Assembly (NCBI GenBank): GCA_021405325.1
Contig: QWII01000073.1
Span: forward strand, 1-64,000
Length of the DNA: 64,000 bases
DNA from: Caldilinea sp. CFX5
GTDB lineage: Bacteria; Chloroflexota; Anaerolineae; Caldilineales; Caldilineaceae
Direction: 5' to 3'
A model generated the notes under the pieces. The model was given only the letters and a program-made list of their open reading frames with translations. It made no database searches and was not told the DNA's origin. Positions 8,365 through 21,604 of this stretch are shown here, piece by piece; position 1 is the stretch's first letter; each line of letters begins with the position of its first letter. A program made the translations under genes and the position numbers.

Positions 8365-9270
8365 ATGACGAAAGTGATTGCAAGCAACACAACTTGGGTT
8401 AATCATATCATACACGGTGATGCTTTAGAAACATTGCGCCAGCTTCCTGATTCATCAATCAACTGTATTATAACTAGTCCACCTTACTATTTGCAACGCG
8501 ACTATAGCACAACTTTGCAATTAGGCAATGAAGCAACCGCCGATGAGTATGTTAATAACTTACAAAAAGTTTTCAAAGAGTGTCATCGTATTCTGAAAAG
8601 CGATGGCACGTTATGGTTGAATTTGGGTGATAAATATCAGGACAGCGACTTACTTGGTATGCCGTGGCGTGTTGCCTTTGCCTTGAAGGCAGATGGCTGG
8701 TTGTTGCGATCAGACATTATCTGGTATAAGCCTAACGCAATGCCATCCTCTGTGAAAAATCGACCGACAACCGACCATGAATACATTTTTTTCTTTACAA
8801 AGAGCAGTGATTACTTTTATGATATTGACGCTATTCGCGAACCGCACGTAACCTTTTCACCGGAAAGCCGTATGAAAGGTGGCAGGAATCATTTTGGCAA
8901 AGTGAATGGCACACCCGAACAAGGCAAAAACGCAGGCAACAGTAATTTGCATAATGGCCGATGGGATCAAGCCTTTCACCCTAAAGGCAGAAATAAGCGA
9001 ACAGTCTGGGAGATCCCGCTCTCCAAATACAGAGGCGTTCATTTTGCTGTTTTTCCTGAAAAGCTGGTGGAAACATGTATTCTTGCCGGCTGTCCAGAAG
9101 GCGGTATTGTTCTTGATCCCTTTGTCGGCAGTGGTACAACGGCTGTTGTTGCACTACGTTATCACAGAAAATACGTTGGTATTGATAGTAATGAAGAGTA
9201 TTGTGCGATTGCCAGAAACCGCCTATCCCAAGCTACATTGCCACTAGGTGTCGTTGATACTTTGGAGTAA
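8365..9270 (+). CDS. Type II DNA methyltransferase, beta class (N4-cytosine or N6-adenine)
   Basis: A 301-residue site-specific DNA methyltransferase. Motif order is that of the beta class: catalytic motif IV TSPPYY near residue 37 comes first, then a middle target-recognition section (about 120-215), then the SAM-binding motif DPFVGSGTT near residue 252. TSPPY is most often seen in N4-cytosine enzymes of this group, although N6-adenine is possible. It presumably protects host DNA from the nuclease encoded convergently at 9244-10127; the two 3' ends overlap by 27 nt. AGGA directly abuts the ATG, which is closer than usual; a GTG at 8374 is an alternative start. Confidence 0.92.
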   Translation: MTKVIASNTTWVNHIIHGDALETLRQLPDSSINCIITSPPYYLQRDYSTTLQLGNEATADEYVNNLQKVFKECHRILKSDGTLWLNLGDKYQDSDLLGMPWRVAFALKADGWLLRSDIIWYKPNAMPSSVKNRPTTDHEYIFFFTKSSDYFYDIDAIREPHVTFSPESRMKGGRNHFGKVNGTPEQGKNAGNSNLHNGRWDQAFHPKGRNKRTVWEIPLSKYRGVHFAVFPEKLVETCILAGCPEGGIVLDPFVGSGTTAVVALRYHRKYVGIDSNEEYCAIARNRLSQATLPLGVVDTLE

Positions 9271-10127
9271 TGGTAGTAGGTCGTTTAATTTTTCGGTTAG
9301 TAATGGCTTGAGAATTGCGATCTGATTCGGATTAGCTTGTATGTAAATGTATAATTCCGACTTTAGCGCACTCAAATCCCCTCCCCATGATTCAGCAATA
9401 ACAATTGGCACACATTTATAGCCGTTTTCGATAGCTACCATGATTGACTTATAAATATCCCGTGTAAAGAGAAGCGCGTGTCCGCCTCCCATCGTTTCAC
9501 GCGTTTTTACGGGGATCAGAAGCGTACCATTTTTCCCGATGATTTGTATGTCGTAGGTTTCATCATGAATTTTGATCTCTGCCGCCCCTACACCAAGCTG
9601 TAAATGGTGACGTTCAATCAGTTCTTCAAAAATTTGCCTGATGATGCCTTCAAATAGCGTGCCTTTTAACGCCCTTCGACTACCTTCAAGCCTTGATAAC
9701 ATAATTTCGGAAATTGCAGGCCACTCCCAACTTTCCGGTGCTGGAAATAGTGGGGCAACAAATTTTCGAATTTCATTGAGCAGGAAAGTTTTTCGTTCTT
9801 ATCATTCTTTCCTGATATACCTTTGAGTAATGGTTGTAGCCGTTGGGTTGCCGCATCTCTTAATAGCCAAGCCAAAAAGAACCACTTTGCTTTTCCATTA
9901 GCATAGGGTCGTAACACACCATCGTATAGTTTCACTTCACTTTTGCGCTCTAAATACCGCTGAAGTGTAGCTGCTGCCTTTTCATCAACGGGTTCTTGAA
10001 TAAAATCAAGAATTGAGTTGTATCCTTCTGTTTGAAGAAAGTGAACAAAATCTTCATAGAACGCTTTATTTTCCTGAACAATCGCAACTAATTCAGCCAA
10101 GCGTAGGTTATGCAAAATAAAATCCAT
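9244..10127 (-). pseudogene. Type II restriction-endonuclease-like gene with one frameshift
   Basis: Two overlapping minus-strand frames (10127 to 9666, and one ending at 9244) together read as a single protein of about 294 residues. The upstream frame makes sense through GISGKNDKNEK. After a five-T run on the plus strand (9789-9793), sensible sequence continues in the other frame (TFLLNEIRKFV, then APLFPAPESWEWPAISEIML), which is open only from just before that run. The C-terminal part has a plausible PD-(D/E)XK core: DETYDIQII followed by LLIPVKTRE. Convergence with a type II methyltransferase supports restriction endonuclease as the role. The shift could be a sequencing or assembly error, a true inactivating mutation, or programmed slippage. 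Confidence 0.75.
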
Positions 10128-10165
10128 AGAAGATCTGTGTCTTTCTAGACTTTTGTTGCGAAATT

Positions 10166-10200
10166 AAAAACGCCGTTGTAGGTTTACCACAACGGCGTTC
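10166..10200 (-). terminator. Rho-independent terminator of the first nuo operon
   Basis: An 11-bp stem (10169-10179 with 10189-10199, arm AACGCCGTTGT) is followed on the minus strand by TTTTT (10170-10166). It sits about 25 nt past the nuoN stop and closes the minus-strand operon. Confidence 0.85.
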
Positions 10201-10224
10201 GATAGGAGTGACGCTTTCCGTCGA

Positions 10225-11697
10225 TCAGCCGCCCAACCCGTCAATTCCCGCCTGGAAGAGGCTGGTCCACAAACCGGGGTAGAGGCCGATCACAACCGTG
10301 AAAATCGCCGCTACGGCCAGCCCGATGTTGATGGTGGCCCGCGCCGGCGCTTCGGCCAGTGAGTCGCCGCTGGGTTCTTCCAGATACATGGCGACGGTCA
10401 CCCGCAGGTAGTAGTAGGCCGCCACGGCGCTGTTGATCATCGCTACTGCCGCCAGCCAGGCAAAGCCGCCATCGACCGCCGCCTGGAAGACAAAGAGTTT
10501 GCCGAAGAAGCCGGCCAGTGGCGGCACGCCGCTCAGGCTGAACATAAAGATCGCCATCACCAGCGCCAACATGGGCCAGCGGCGGCCAATGCCGGCGGCG
10601 CGATTTTGCAGCGCATCGTCTTCGTTCGCCCGTTCCAGCACAATGATCACGGCAAAGGCGCCGATGTTCATAAAGGCATAGGTGAAGAGATAGAAAATTG
10701 CCGCATTGGCGCTGCCCGCCGTACCACCCACCAGGCCCACCAACACATAGCCGGCATGAGCAATGCTGGAGTAGGCCAACATGCGCTTGAGGCTCAATTG
10801 GCGCAGCGCCGCAAAGTTGCCGACCGTCATCGTCACCACGGCCAGCACTGCGAGCATCATGCTCCAGGTGGCATGTTCGGTCGGCAGGGCGCTCAACAGC
10901 ACACGGATAAAGGCCGCAAAAGCCGCCGCCTTGGTGCCGACGCTCATAAAGGCTGTCACCGGCGTGGGGGCGCCCTGGTAGACATCAGGCGTCCACATAT
11001 GGAAGGGCACGAGGCTGACCTTGAAACCAAAGCCGACGACCAGCAGCGCAATGCCAGGATAGAGCAAGCCAAGTTGCCCCGTGCCACCCGTCAACGCGGC
11101 GGCAATGGCGGCGTATTGGGTGCTGCCGGTGGCGCCATAGACCAGCGCCGCGCCATAGACAAAGAACGCACTGGCAAACGCGCCCAGCAACAGGTACTTC
11201 ATCCCCGCTTCCGAACTGCGCGGGTTCGACCGGTTCAAACTGCACATAATATACAACGCCAGCGAGAAAGTTTCCAGCGCCAGGAAGACCACAATCAAGT
11301 CAGTGGCGCTGCCCATCACCATCATGCCGGCCGCGCAGAGCAGGAGCAGCGTGTAATATTCACCCACCTGTTTGTTAACCCTGGGCATGTAACTGGCGCT
11401 CAACAAAATCGCTAACGCCGTCGCTGTCAGGACGATCAGCTTGACGCCCATCGCAAAGTTGTCAATAATGGCTGCACCCTGGAACGTTGTCACCGGTTGA
11501 CTCCACAACCCGGCGCAAACCCCCAGCGTGACGAGAACGCCAAGCAGCGCCAGCCACGGCAACACCGGGCGCAACCCCTCTTTTTTGTCATTGCTGGTCA
11601 TATCGGCAAACATCACCAGAATGGCAAAGCCAAACAATACTAATTCGGGCAAGATCACCGTCAAGTTCACGCCCGCTGTTGTCCACACGTCAGACAT
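10225..11697 (-). CDS. nuoN: NADH-quinone oxidoreductase subunit N (operon 1)
   Basis: Antiporter-like proton-pumping subunit of the complex I membrane arm, 490 residues, about 14 membrane helices expected. The conserved helix-5 glutamate is in FLALETFSLALYIM, the first pumping lysine in FGFKVSLVPFHMW and a second in GTKAAAFAAF. PDVYQGAPTPVTAF is the broken-helix signature of NuoN. It is the last gene of operon 1, separated from nuoM by a 27-bp perfect hairpin and followed by a terminator. A paralogue occurs at 35844-37364 in operon 2; the two differ throughout, so this is an old duplication or separate acquisition. Confidence 0.97.
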   Translation of the reverse strand: MSDVWTTAGVNLTVILPELVLFGFAILVMFADMTSNDKKEGLRPVLPWLALLGVLVTLGVCAGLWSQPVTTFQGAAIIDNFAMGVKLIVLTATALAILLSASYMPRVNKQVGEYYTLLLLCAAGMMVMGSATDLIVVFLALETFSLALYIMCSLNRSNPRSSEAGMKYLLLGAFASAFFVYGAALVYGATGSTQYAAIAAALTGGTGQLGLLYPGIALLVVGFGFKVSLVPFHMWTPDVYQGAPTPVTAFMSVGTKAAAFAAFIRVLLSALPTEHATWSMMLAVLAVVTMTVGNFAALRQLSLKRMLAYSSIAHAGYVLVGLVGGTAGSANAAIFYLFTYAFMNIGAFAVIIVLERANEDDALQNRAAGIGRRWPMLALVMAIFMFSLSGVPPLAGFFGKLFVFQAAVDGGFAWLAAVAMINSAVAAYYYLRVTVAMYLEEPSGDSLAEAPARATINIGLAVAAIFTVVIGLYPGLWTSLFQAGIDGLGG

Positions 11698-11722
11698 ACG
11701 TCATGCGCCTCTCTGCAACTTA

Positions 11723-11783
11723 CTCCATCGCTGAATCGCTCAATCTCTTTAGCTACAAGAGATTGAGCGATTCAGCGATGGAG
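11723..11783. repeat. 27-bp perfect hairpin in the nuoM-nuoN spacer
   Basis: Arms 11723-11749 and 11757-11783 are exact complements with a 7-nt loop. The stem is built of words such as GAATCGCT and CAATCTCT. On the minus (operon) strand no T-run follows, so it is better read as an mRNA-stabilising or REP-like element inside the operon than as a terminator. Confidence 0.8.
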
Positions 11784-11793
11784 AGATTTTATT

Positions 11794-13278
11794 TTACTGA
11801 CCGGCCTCCGCCACAATCGCCGGTTGTTGATTCAGCAACGCTTCCACAGACGGGTTGATCTTGTCCAGGAAGAGGTTCGGGAAGATGCCGATGATGACAA
11901 AGAGGAAGATCAGCGGCAGCACCATCGCAATTTCATTGATACGCAGGTCGGGCAGGTGGCTCGATTCGTTGGCCGGGTTGGTCAATGGCCCTTGCGCCAT
12001 CTTGCGGAAAGCGACCAGCAGATACCAGGCGGCCAAAATCACACCCAGCGCGCCCAACACGGCAAAGACCGGCTGGCTGTGATACATGCCGACCAGAATG
12101 GTGAACTCGCCGATAAAGCCGTTCAACCCCGGCAAACCGGCGCTGCTCATTGCCACTACGAGGAAGAAGCCGCAGTAGATGGGGATGCTCTTCCACAGCC
12201 CGCCAAAGTCATCCAACATACGGGTGTGGCGCCGTTCGTAGAGCAAGCCGACCATCAAGAAGAGGGCGCCCGTGCTTAAGCCATGATTGACCATCTGTAA
12301 GACCGCGCCGCTAATGCCTTGCGCATTCATCGCCACAATGCCCAGCATGACAAAGCCCAAGTGGGCGACCGAGCTATAGGCCACCAGCGACTTGAGGTCT
12401 TTTTGCACCAACGCTACCAGCGCGCCGTAGAGAATGCCGATCACAGCCAGGGTCGCAATTAATGGCCCAAAATCCGCCGCTGCTTGCGGGAAGATCGGCA
12501 CGGCAAAGCGTAGATAGCCGTAAGTCCCCATCTTCAGCAGCACACCGGCCAGAATGATCGAACCGGCGGTCGGCGCCTGAACGTGGGCATCGGGCAACCA
12601 GGTATGGAAGGGGAAGAGCGGGATCTTCACGGCAAAGGCCAGGGCAAAGGCCAGGAAGGCCCAGGTCTGCACATTCTCCGGCAGCCGGGTGGCTTGCATA
12701 TCCACCACGTTAAAGGTGCCGGTCTGCGTATAGACATAGAGAATCGCCGCCACCATCGCTGCCGAGCCGACAAAGGTGTAGAGGAAGAATTTTACCGCCG
12801 CATAGACCCGGTTGCCGCTGCCCCAGCGCCCGATCAAGAAGTACATGGGGATCAGGCTGAACTCAAAGAAGACAAAGAAGAGCACCAGATCCAACGCCAG
12901 GAAGACGCCGATCATGGCCGTCTCCAGCGCCAGCATCAAGGCCAGATAGGCGCCCACATTCTCTTCCACATAGAGATTGCTGTAATAAATCACAATCGGC
13001 ATGAGGAAGGTGGTGAGCAATACCAGGAAGAGACTAATGCCATCGACGCCCATAAAGTAGTACAGGCCAAATTCCGGCGCCCACGGCACATGCTCGGCAA
13101 ATTGCATCCCGGCCTGTCCCGGTTCCCAGTTATTCAACAGGAGCAGGCTGATTGCAAAGGTGGCCAGCGTCCAGACCAACGCAATCGGTTTCTTCGTCGC
13201 CTCACTGGGGGTCAGCAAAACCACAACCGCGCCCAGCAGCGGGAGAAAAGTGATCACAGAAAGTAACGGAAACGTCAT
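11794..13278 (-). CDS. nuoM: NADH-quinone oxidoreductase subunit M (operon 1)
   Basis: Antiporter-like membrane-arm subunit, 494 residues. FFEFSLIPMYFLIG carries the helix-5 glutamate, FAVKIPLFPFHTWLPDAH the pumping lysine, and APTAGSIILAGVLLKMG the broken helix typical of NuoM. The WE pair usual before the glutamate is FE here. An AGGA lies about 9 nt before the ATG. Upstream, instead of nuoL directly, there is a remnant module (13350-13867), so nuoM is separated from nuoL by about 620 bp. Confidence 0.97.
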   Translation of the reverse strand: MTFPLLSVITFLPLLGAVVVLLTPSEATKKPIALVWTLATFAISLLLLNNWEPGQAGMQFAEHVPWAPEFGLYYFMGVDGISLFLVLLTTFLMPIVIYYSNLYVEENVGAYLALMLALETAMIGVFLALDLVLFFVFFEFSLIPMYFLIGRWGSGNRVYAAVKFFLYTFVGSAAMVAAILYVYTQTGTFNVVDMQATRLPENVQTWAFLAFALAFAVKIPLFPFHTWLPDAHVQAPTAGSIILAGVLLKMGTYGYLRFAVPIFPQAAADFGPLIATLAVIGILYGALVALVQKDLKSLVAYSSVAHLGFVMLGIVAMNAQGISGAVLQMVNHGLSTGALFLMVGLLYERRHTRMLDDFGGLWKSIPIYCGFFLVVAMSSAGLPGLNGFIGEFTILVGMYHSQPVFAVLGALGVILAAWYLLVAFRKMAQGPLTNPANESSHLPDLRINEIAMVLPLIFLFVIIGIFPNLFLDKINPSVEALLNQQPAIVAEAGQ

Positions 13279-13349
13279 AGAAGTTATCCTGTACCATGCA
13301 TAGTGCTAATGATGGTTAAAATTTAATTACGTTTATTCACCAAATCAGC

Positions 13350-13638
13350 TCAGTTCGCTTGGGTAGCTTGCTTCAGGCTGTTCCACAGTTTCTGAACTTC
13401 ACTGCCAAGCCCCTTTGCCCAGTCATCAATATAATCAACATTAAATGTACTGGCAATTTCGGGATCATCGCGCAGTCGCACAGCAATTAACATATCCCGA
13501 ATGTCTGCCTCGTGCTTAAACGAACGCCGTTACGCCATAGGATGAACCGGCAAAGGCGCCAATAATCACGTAATCAATCTTCTGCTCCTCCAGGACACGT
13601 AAGACCTGAAAGTAGAGATCGAGATCTGGTTCAACCAT
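13350..13638 (-). pseudogene. Nucleotidyltransferase-like gene, broken by internal deletion
   Basis: From an ATG at 13638 the frame reads MVEPDLDLYFQVLRVLEEQK, then IDYVIIGAFAGSSYGVT, which resembles the start of MNT/DUF6036-type nucleotidyltransferases, and stops early at 13516-13518. In another frame the next bases encode KHEADIRDMLIAVRLRDDPE and a tail ending LKQATQAN at 13350, like the C-terminus of such proteins. The catalytic segment expected between them (GS...DxD) is absent, so I read this as an internal deletion. The ATG overlaps the stop of the upstream small ORF by 8 nt, as in two-gene toxin-antitoxin modules. Confidence 0.6.
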
Positions 13639-13867
13639 TTTGTTGTAACCTCTTAAACACAAGCTTGGTTAGCTCTAAATCATCCAGGTGTGGGTTTGCT
13701 GCACGCAATCTGGCACGCCAAGTGTTTAAGATGATGTTTTGCATATTCAACATGGTTGCTGTCCGTTTTTCCGGCGCAACCTGCATCAATAGCCGGATCT
13801 GTAACAGATCCGGTTCCCCTAAGCGACGTTTTAACTCCTGTGCTTCTGGTGAAAGTTCTACTGCCAT
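13631..13867 (-). CDS. Small hypothetical protein, partner of the broken nucleotidyltransferase
   Basis: A 78-residue, mostly helical and charged protein that I do not recognise. It begins MAVELSPEAQELKRRLGEPD and ends VFKRLQQNG. It starts 35 nt after the nuoL stop and its 3' end overlaps the nucleotidyltransferase remnant by 8 nt, so the pair was once a translationally coupled unit. The small-ORF-first arrangement and the coupling suggest an antitoxin-like or accessory role, but nothing in its sequence proves this. It lies within the nuo operon in the same orientation and is probably co-transcribed. Confidence 0.6.
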   Translation of the reverse strand: MAVELSPEAQELKRRLGEPDLLQIRLLMQVAPEKRTATMLNMQNIILNTWRARLRAANPHLDDLELTKLVFKRLQQNG

Positions 13868-13902
13868 AAGCTTGAGTTTACCAGTAATGATTTCAAGGCT
13901 GA

Positions 13903-15795
<1,893 letters not shown>

Positions 15796-15806
15796 GAAAG
15801 GATCCT

Positions 15807-16109
15807 TTACCACTTCAACAAATTGATTTCGTCAATATTCGTGGTCTTGGTATGGCGGGAGTGGGCAATAATAATCGCCAAGCCGACGGCAACCTCGGCT
15901 GCCGCCACCGCCATGATCATAAACACGAAAACCTGCCCGTTGAGATTACCCCACTGGCGGCTCAAAGCGATCAAGGTTAAGTTGACACTATTTAACATCA
16001 TCTCTACGCACATCAAAATGATGAGCGAACTCCGGCGCGTCAACACGCCGATGGCGCCGATCAGAAAGATCAGAGCGCCTAAAATCAGATAAAAGTTTGT
16101 TGGGACCAC
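15807..16109 (-). CDS. nuoK: NADH-quinone oxidoreductase subunit K (operon 1)
   Basis: Small three-helix membrane-arm subunit, 100 residues, the usual length. The two buried glutamates of the proton path are present in CVEMMLN (about residue 36) and AAAEVAVGLA (about 72). The start is a GTG with GAGG about 7 nt upstream; no nearby ATG fits the conserved N-terminus. It is 12 nt from nuoJ and 11 nt from nuoL, so the J-K-L segment is tightly packed. Confidence 0.96.
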   Translation of the reverse strand: MVPTNFYLILGALIFLIGAIGVLTRRSSLIILMCVEMMLNSVNLTLIALSRQWGNLNGQVFVFMIMAVAAAEVAVGLAIIIAHSRHTKTTNIDEINLLKW

Positions 16110-16121
16110 AGAGACCTCACC

Positions 16122-16637
16122 TTACTTTGTTTCGAGCTTCGGACGGCGAGCCAGGAGGAGCGCACCCAGGAGAGCCACCAATAACAAAACGGCTGCCAGT
16201 TCAAAAGGCAACAAATATTTTGTATAGAGTTCCAACCCAACCACCGGCGGCGCACCACCGTCCGGCAGAGCGGTGGTCGGCGTGCTGAGGGGATAGCCGG
16301 TCAACATGCTGTAGCCCAGCGTCACCAACAGAATAATGCCCAACAGCAAGGCGACATAGGGTGTCCACGAGCGGTGATCGCCCTGGTTTTCGATCGCTTC
16401 GCTGCCGATCAGCATGATGACAAAGAGGATGAGAATCACAATGCCGCCGGCATAGACAATGATCTGCGTCGCTGCCAGGAATTGAGCATCGAGCGTAATA
16501 TAGAGCACCGCCAGTGTGGCAAAGTGGGTCAACAAAAAGAGCGCACTATGCACCGGCAAACGACTGGAGACCACCCCATACGCCGCCGCCAGACTAATGG
16601 CGCCAACCACAATAAAGAAGAGCAGTGAAAACGACAT
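16122..16637 (-). CDS. nuoJ: NADH-quinone oxidoreductase subunit J (operon 1)
   Basis: Five-helix membrane-arm subunit, 171 residues. The conserved third-helix region QIIVYAGGIVILILFVIML is clear, and the C-terminal [20 protein letters not shown] is typical. NuoJ with NuoK and NuoA links the quinone site to the antiporter subunits. AAGGA lies about 10 nt before the ATG. The gene is preceded by the 22-bp hairpin at 16665-16719. Confidence 0.95.
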   Translation of the reverse strand: MSFSLLFFIVVGAISLAAAYGVVSSRLPVHSALFLLTHFATLAVLYITLDAQFLAATQIIVYAGGIVILILFVIMLIGSEAIENQGDHRSWTPYVALLLGIILLVTLGYSMLTGYPLSTPTTALPDGGAPPVVGLELYTKYLLPFELAAVLLLVALLGALLLARRPKLETK

Positions 16638-16664
16638 AAATCGTGTCCTTCGGTCTATTCAGTA

Positions 16665-16719
16665 AGGATTGGGTGCTTCGGTGATTGAGCCTGTCGAAAT
16701 CACCGAAGCACCCAATCCT
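16665..16719. repeat. 22-bp perfect hairpin in the nuoI-nuoJ spacer
   Basis: Arms 16665-16686 and 16698-16719 are exact complements. The 11-nt loop reads GAGCCTGTCGA, so the other strand contains TCGACAGGCTC, related to the TTCGACAAGC core in the spacers at 17237, 26280 and 29980. It lies inside the operon and has no T-run. Confidence 0.8.
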
Positions 16720-16724
16720 AAATT

Positions 16725-17195
16725 TTATTCAGGTCGGATCACCACATTCGGTTCGCCCGGATTGAGCAGTTGCTCTTTGGTTAGGATGAAATCACGCCGC
16801 TGGTAGTTCGCCATTGCAAAGTCATGGCCCAACACAATCGCTTCGGTGGGGCAGGCTTCTTCGCAGTCGCCGCAGAAGACGCAACGGAGTAGATTCACTT
16901 CATAAACCTTCGCATAGCGCTCGCCCGGTGAGGTGCGGTTATTCGGATCGTTTTCCGTCGCTTCGACATAGATGGCGCCGGTGGGGCAAGCCGCTTCGCA
17001 CAACATACAGCCGATGCAGCGTTCCAGTCCATTTTCATAGCGGCGCAACTCGTGTTTGCCCCGGAAACGCGGATAGAGCGGCACCGGTTCATCGGGGTAT
17101 TGGACAGTAATCGGCTTGCGCGTCAAATGCTTGAGCGTTACGCCTAATGCCTTACCGATCTCCACTGCGCCCTTGAAAAAGTCATTTACAGCCAT
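16725..17195 (-). CDS. nuoI: NADH-quinone oxidoreductase subunit I (operon 1)
   Basis: Ferredoxin-like subunit carrying clusters N6a and N6b, which pass electrons from NuoG towards NuoB. Two complete 4Fe-4S motifs are visible: [18 protein letters not shown] and [18 protein letters not shown]. The length of 156 residues is normal for bacterial NuoI. No second nuoI exists in the plus-strand operon, one reason that operon cannot make a full complex alone. Confidence 0.97.
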   Translation of the reverse strand: MAVNDFFKGAVEIGKALGVTLKHLTRKPITVQYPDEPVPLYPRFRGKHELRRYENGLERCIGCMLCEAACPTGAIYVEATENDPNNRTSPGERYAKVYEVNLLRCVFCGDCEEACPTEAIVLGHDFAMANYQRRDFILTKEQLLNPGEPNVVIRPE

Positions 17196-17236
17196 AGGTT
17201 CATATCCTTGTTAACTGGATATTGGGTATTGGGTAA

Positions 17237-17320
17237 TTGGATGATTCGGTGATTTCGACAAGCGTTCGCGCCTGGAAGGCAACCGGCTCACGCCGAAGCC
17301 TCAATCACCGAATCATCCAA
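17237..17320. repeat. Spacer hairpin element after nuoH (copy 1)
   Basis: Arms 17237-17254 and 17303-17320 are exact 18-nt complements (GATTCGGTGATT words). The enclosed core begins TCGACAAGCGTTCGCGCC and contains GGCAACCGGCTCACGCCGAA. Nearly the same core and stem occur at 29980-30063, directly after nuoH of the other operon. Confidence 0.85.
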
Positions 17321-17334
17321 TCACCTAATATCAA

Positions 17335-18321
<987 letters not shown>

Positions 18322-18345
18322 GAAAGTCCTCGTTATCGGTTCATA

Positions 18346-18422
18346 AGAGATTGAGAGATTGAGAGATTGAGAGATTGAGAGATTGCTTGGTGCAAATCTC
18401 TTAATCTCTTAATCTCTTAATC

Positions 18423-18424
<2 letters not shown>
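18346..18424. repeat. Octamer-built hairpin in the nuoG-nuoH spacer
   Basis: Five exact tandem copies of AGAGATTG (18346-18385), a 10-nt loop, then 3.6 copies of ATCTCTTA (18396-18424) that pair with the first array. The right arm abuts the nuoG stop codon at 18423. Copy number could vary by slippage. Confidence 0.85.
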
Positions 18425-20969
<2,545 letters not shown>

Positions 20970-20994
20970 GAACTACCTCTCGGCAAAATTTCAT

Positions 20995-21273
20995 TCAATC
21001 TGTAATCAAGCCTTTTGTTATGAGCAAAGAAACATACTCTTCATAGCTCATGGAACAATCGACCAAGCGACGCATCTGTTCTTCCGTAACTTTGAGTTGG
21101 CTACGCAATTTAGCCACAATGATTGGTGGAATGTCACCACGCCCATGCGAAACCCGTGTACGCAGAATGGCACGACCACTGTAGTAGAAAGTAGCAGTCT
21201 TATGATGCGATGATTCCACATCAAGTTGCAACTTGCCAAAAAGAGTTTCCGCCTCACGCTTTTTAAGCTGCAT
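20995..21273 (-). CDS. HicA-like toxin candidate
   Basis: A 92-residue basic protein. The start MQLKKREAETLFGKLQLD followed by VESSHHKTATFYYSGRAIL resembles HicA mRNA interferases, in which a histidine after a Gly/Ser turn is essential. It is longer than typical HicA (about 60 residues) and has an extra C-terminal helical part (AKLRSQLKVTEEQMRRLV), so it may be a distinct subfamily. The ATG at 21273 overlaps the end of the hicB-like gene by 11 nt, arguing for translational coupling. It lies within the nuo operon between nuoEF and nuoG. The toxin function is inference from fold-like motifs and pairing. Confidence 0.65.
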   Translation of the reverse strand: MQLKKREAETLFGKLQLDVESSHHKTATFYYSGRAILRTRVSHGRGDIPPIIVAKLRSQLKVTEEQMRRLVDCSMSYEEYVSLLITKGLITD

Positions 21274-21574
21274 GAACCTGCAACTCCACAACAACACGAT
21301 TCAGGTAATTCCAAATGGTTTGCAGGTGTGGCCCTAAATTTGCTTGATTTGCCGCCAAGTCATGATAGGTTTCTATAATGACTTCACGTAAATCTTGCAA
21401 TGCTTCGGCCTCTGTATCCCCATAGCCAAAGAGGTCAAGATCGGCATTGGACGCCACAACTGTACCATCTTCTTCCTCAATGGTGACATATAACGGCGCA
21501 ACAAGGCGCAAAGCTGCATTGCGCAAATCTTGCACGATGCGGATTGCTTCTTGCCTCTCAGCTATGATTGTCAT
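21263..21574 (-). CDS. HicB-like antitoxin candidate
   Basis: A 103-residue protein with the HicB-type degraded RNase-H-like fold: a beta-strand stretch (RLVAPLYVTIEEEDGTVV) and the family signature FGYGDTEAEALQDLREVI. It starts 30 nt after nuoEF stops, with CAGGAG about 10 nt before the ATG, and overlaps the next gene by 11 nt. HicB-first order is one of the two common arrangements. It would neutralise the toxin encoded by the next gene. No DNA-binding domain is apparent after residue 85, so it may not autoregulate through the operon promoter. Confidence 0.72.
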   Translation of the reverse strand: MTIIAERQEAIRIVQDLRNAALRLVAPLYVTIEEEDGTVVASNADLDLFGYGDTEAEALQDLREVIIETYHDLAANQANLGPHLQTIWNYLNRVVVELQVHAA

Positions 21575-21604
21575 CGGCTATAGCTCCTGCTGGCTGAACA
21601 GTCA

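Noticed and set aside
11723..11783. Terminator between nuoM and nuoN
   Set aside because: On the operon strand the hairpin is not followed by T residues, and nuoN lies directly downstream as an expected operon member.
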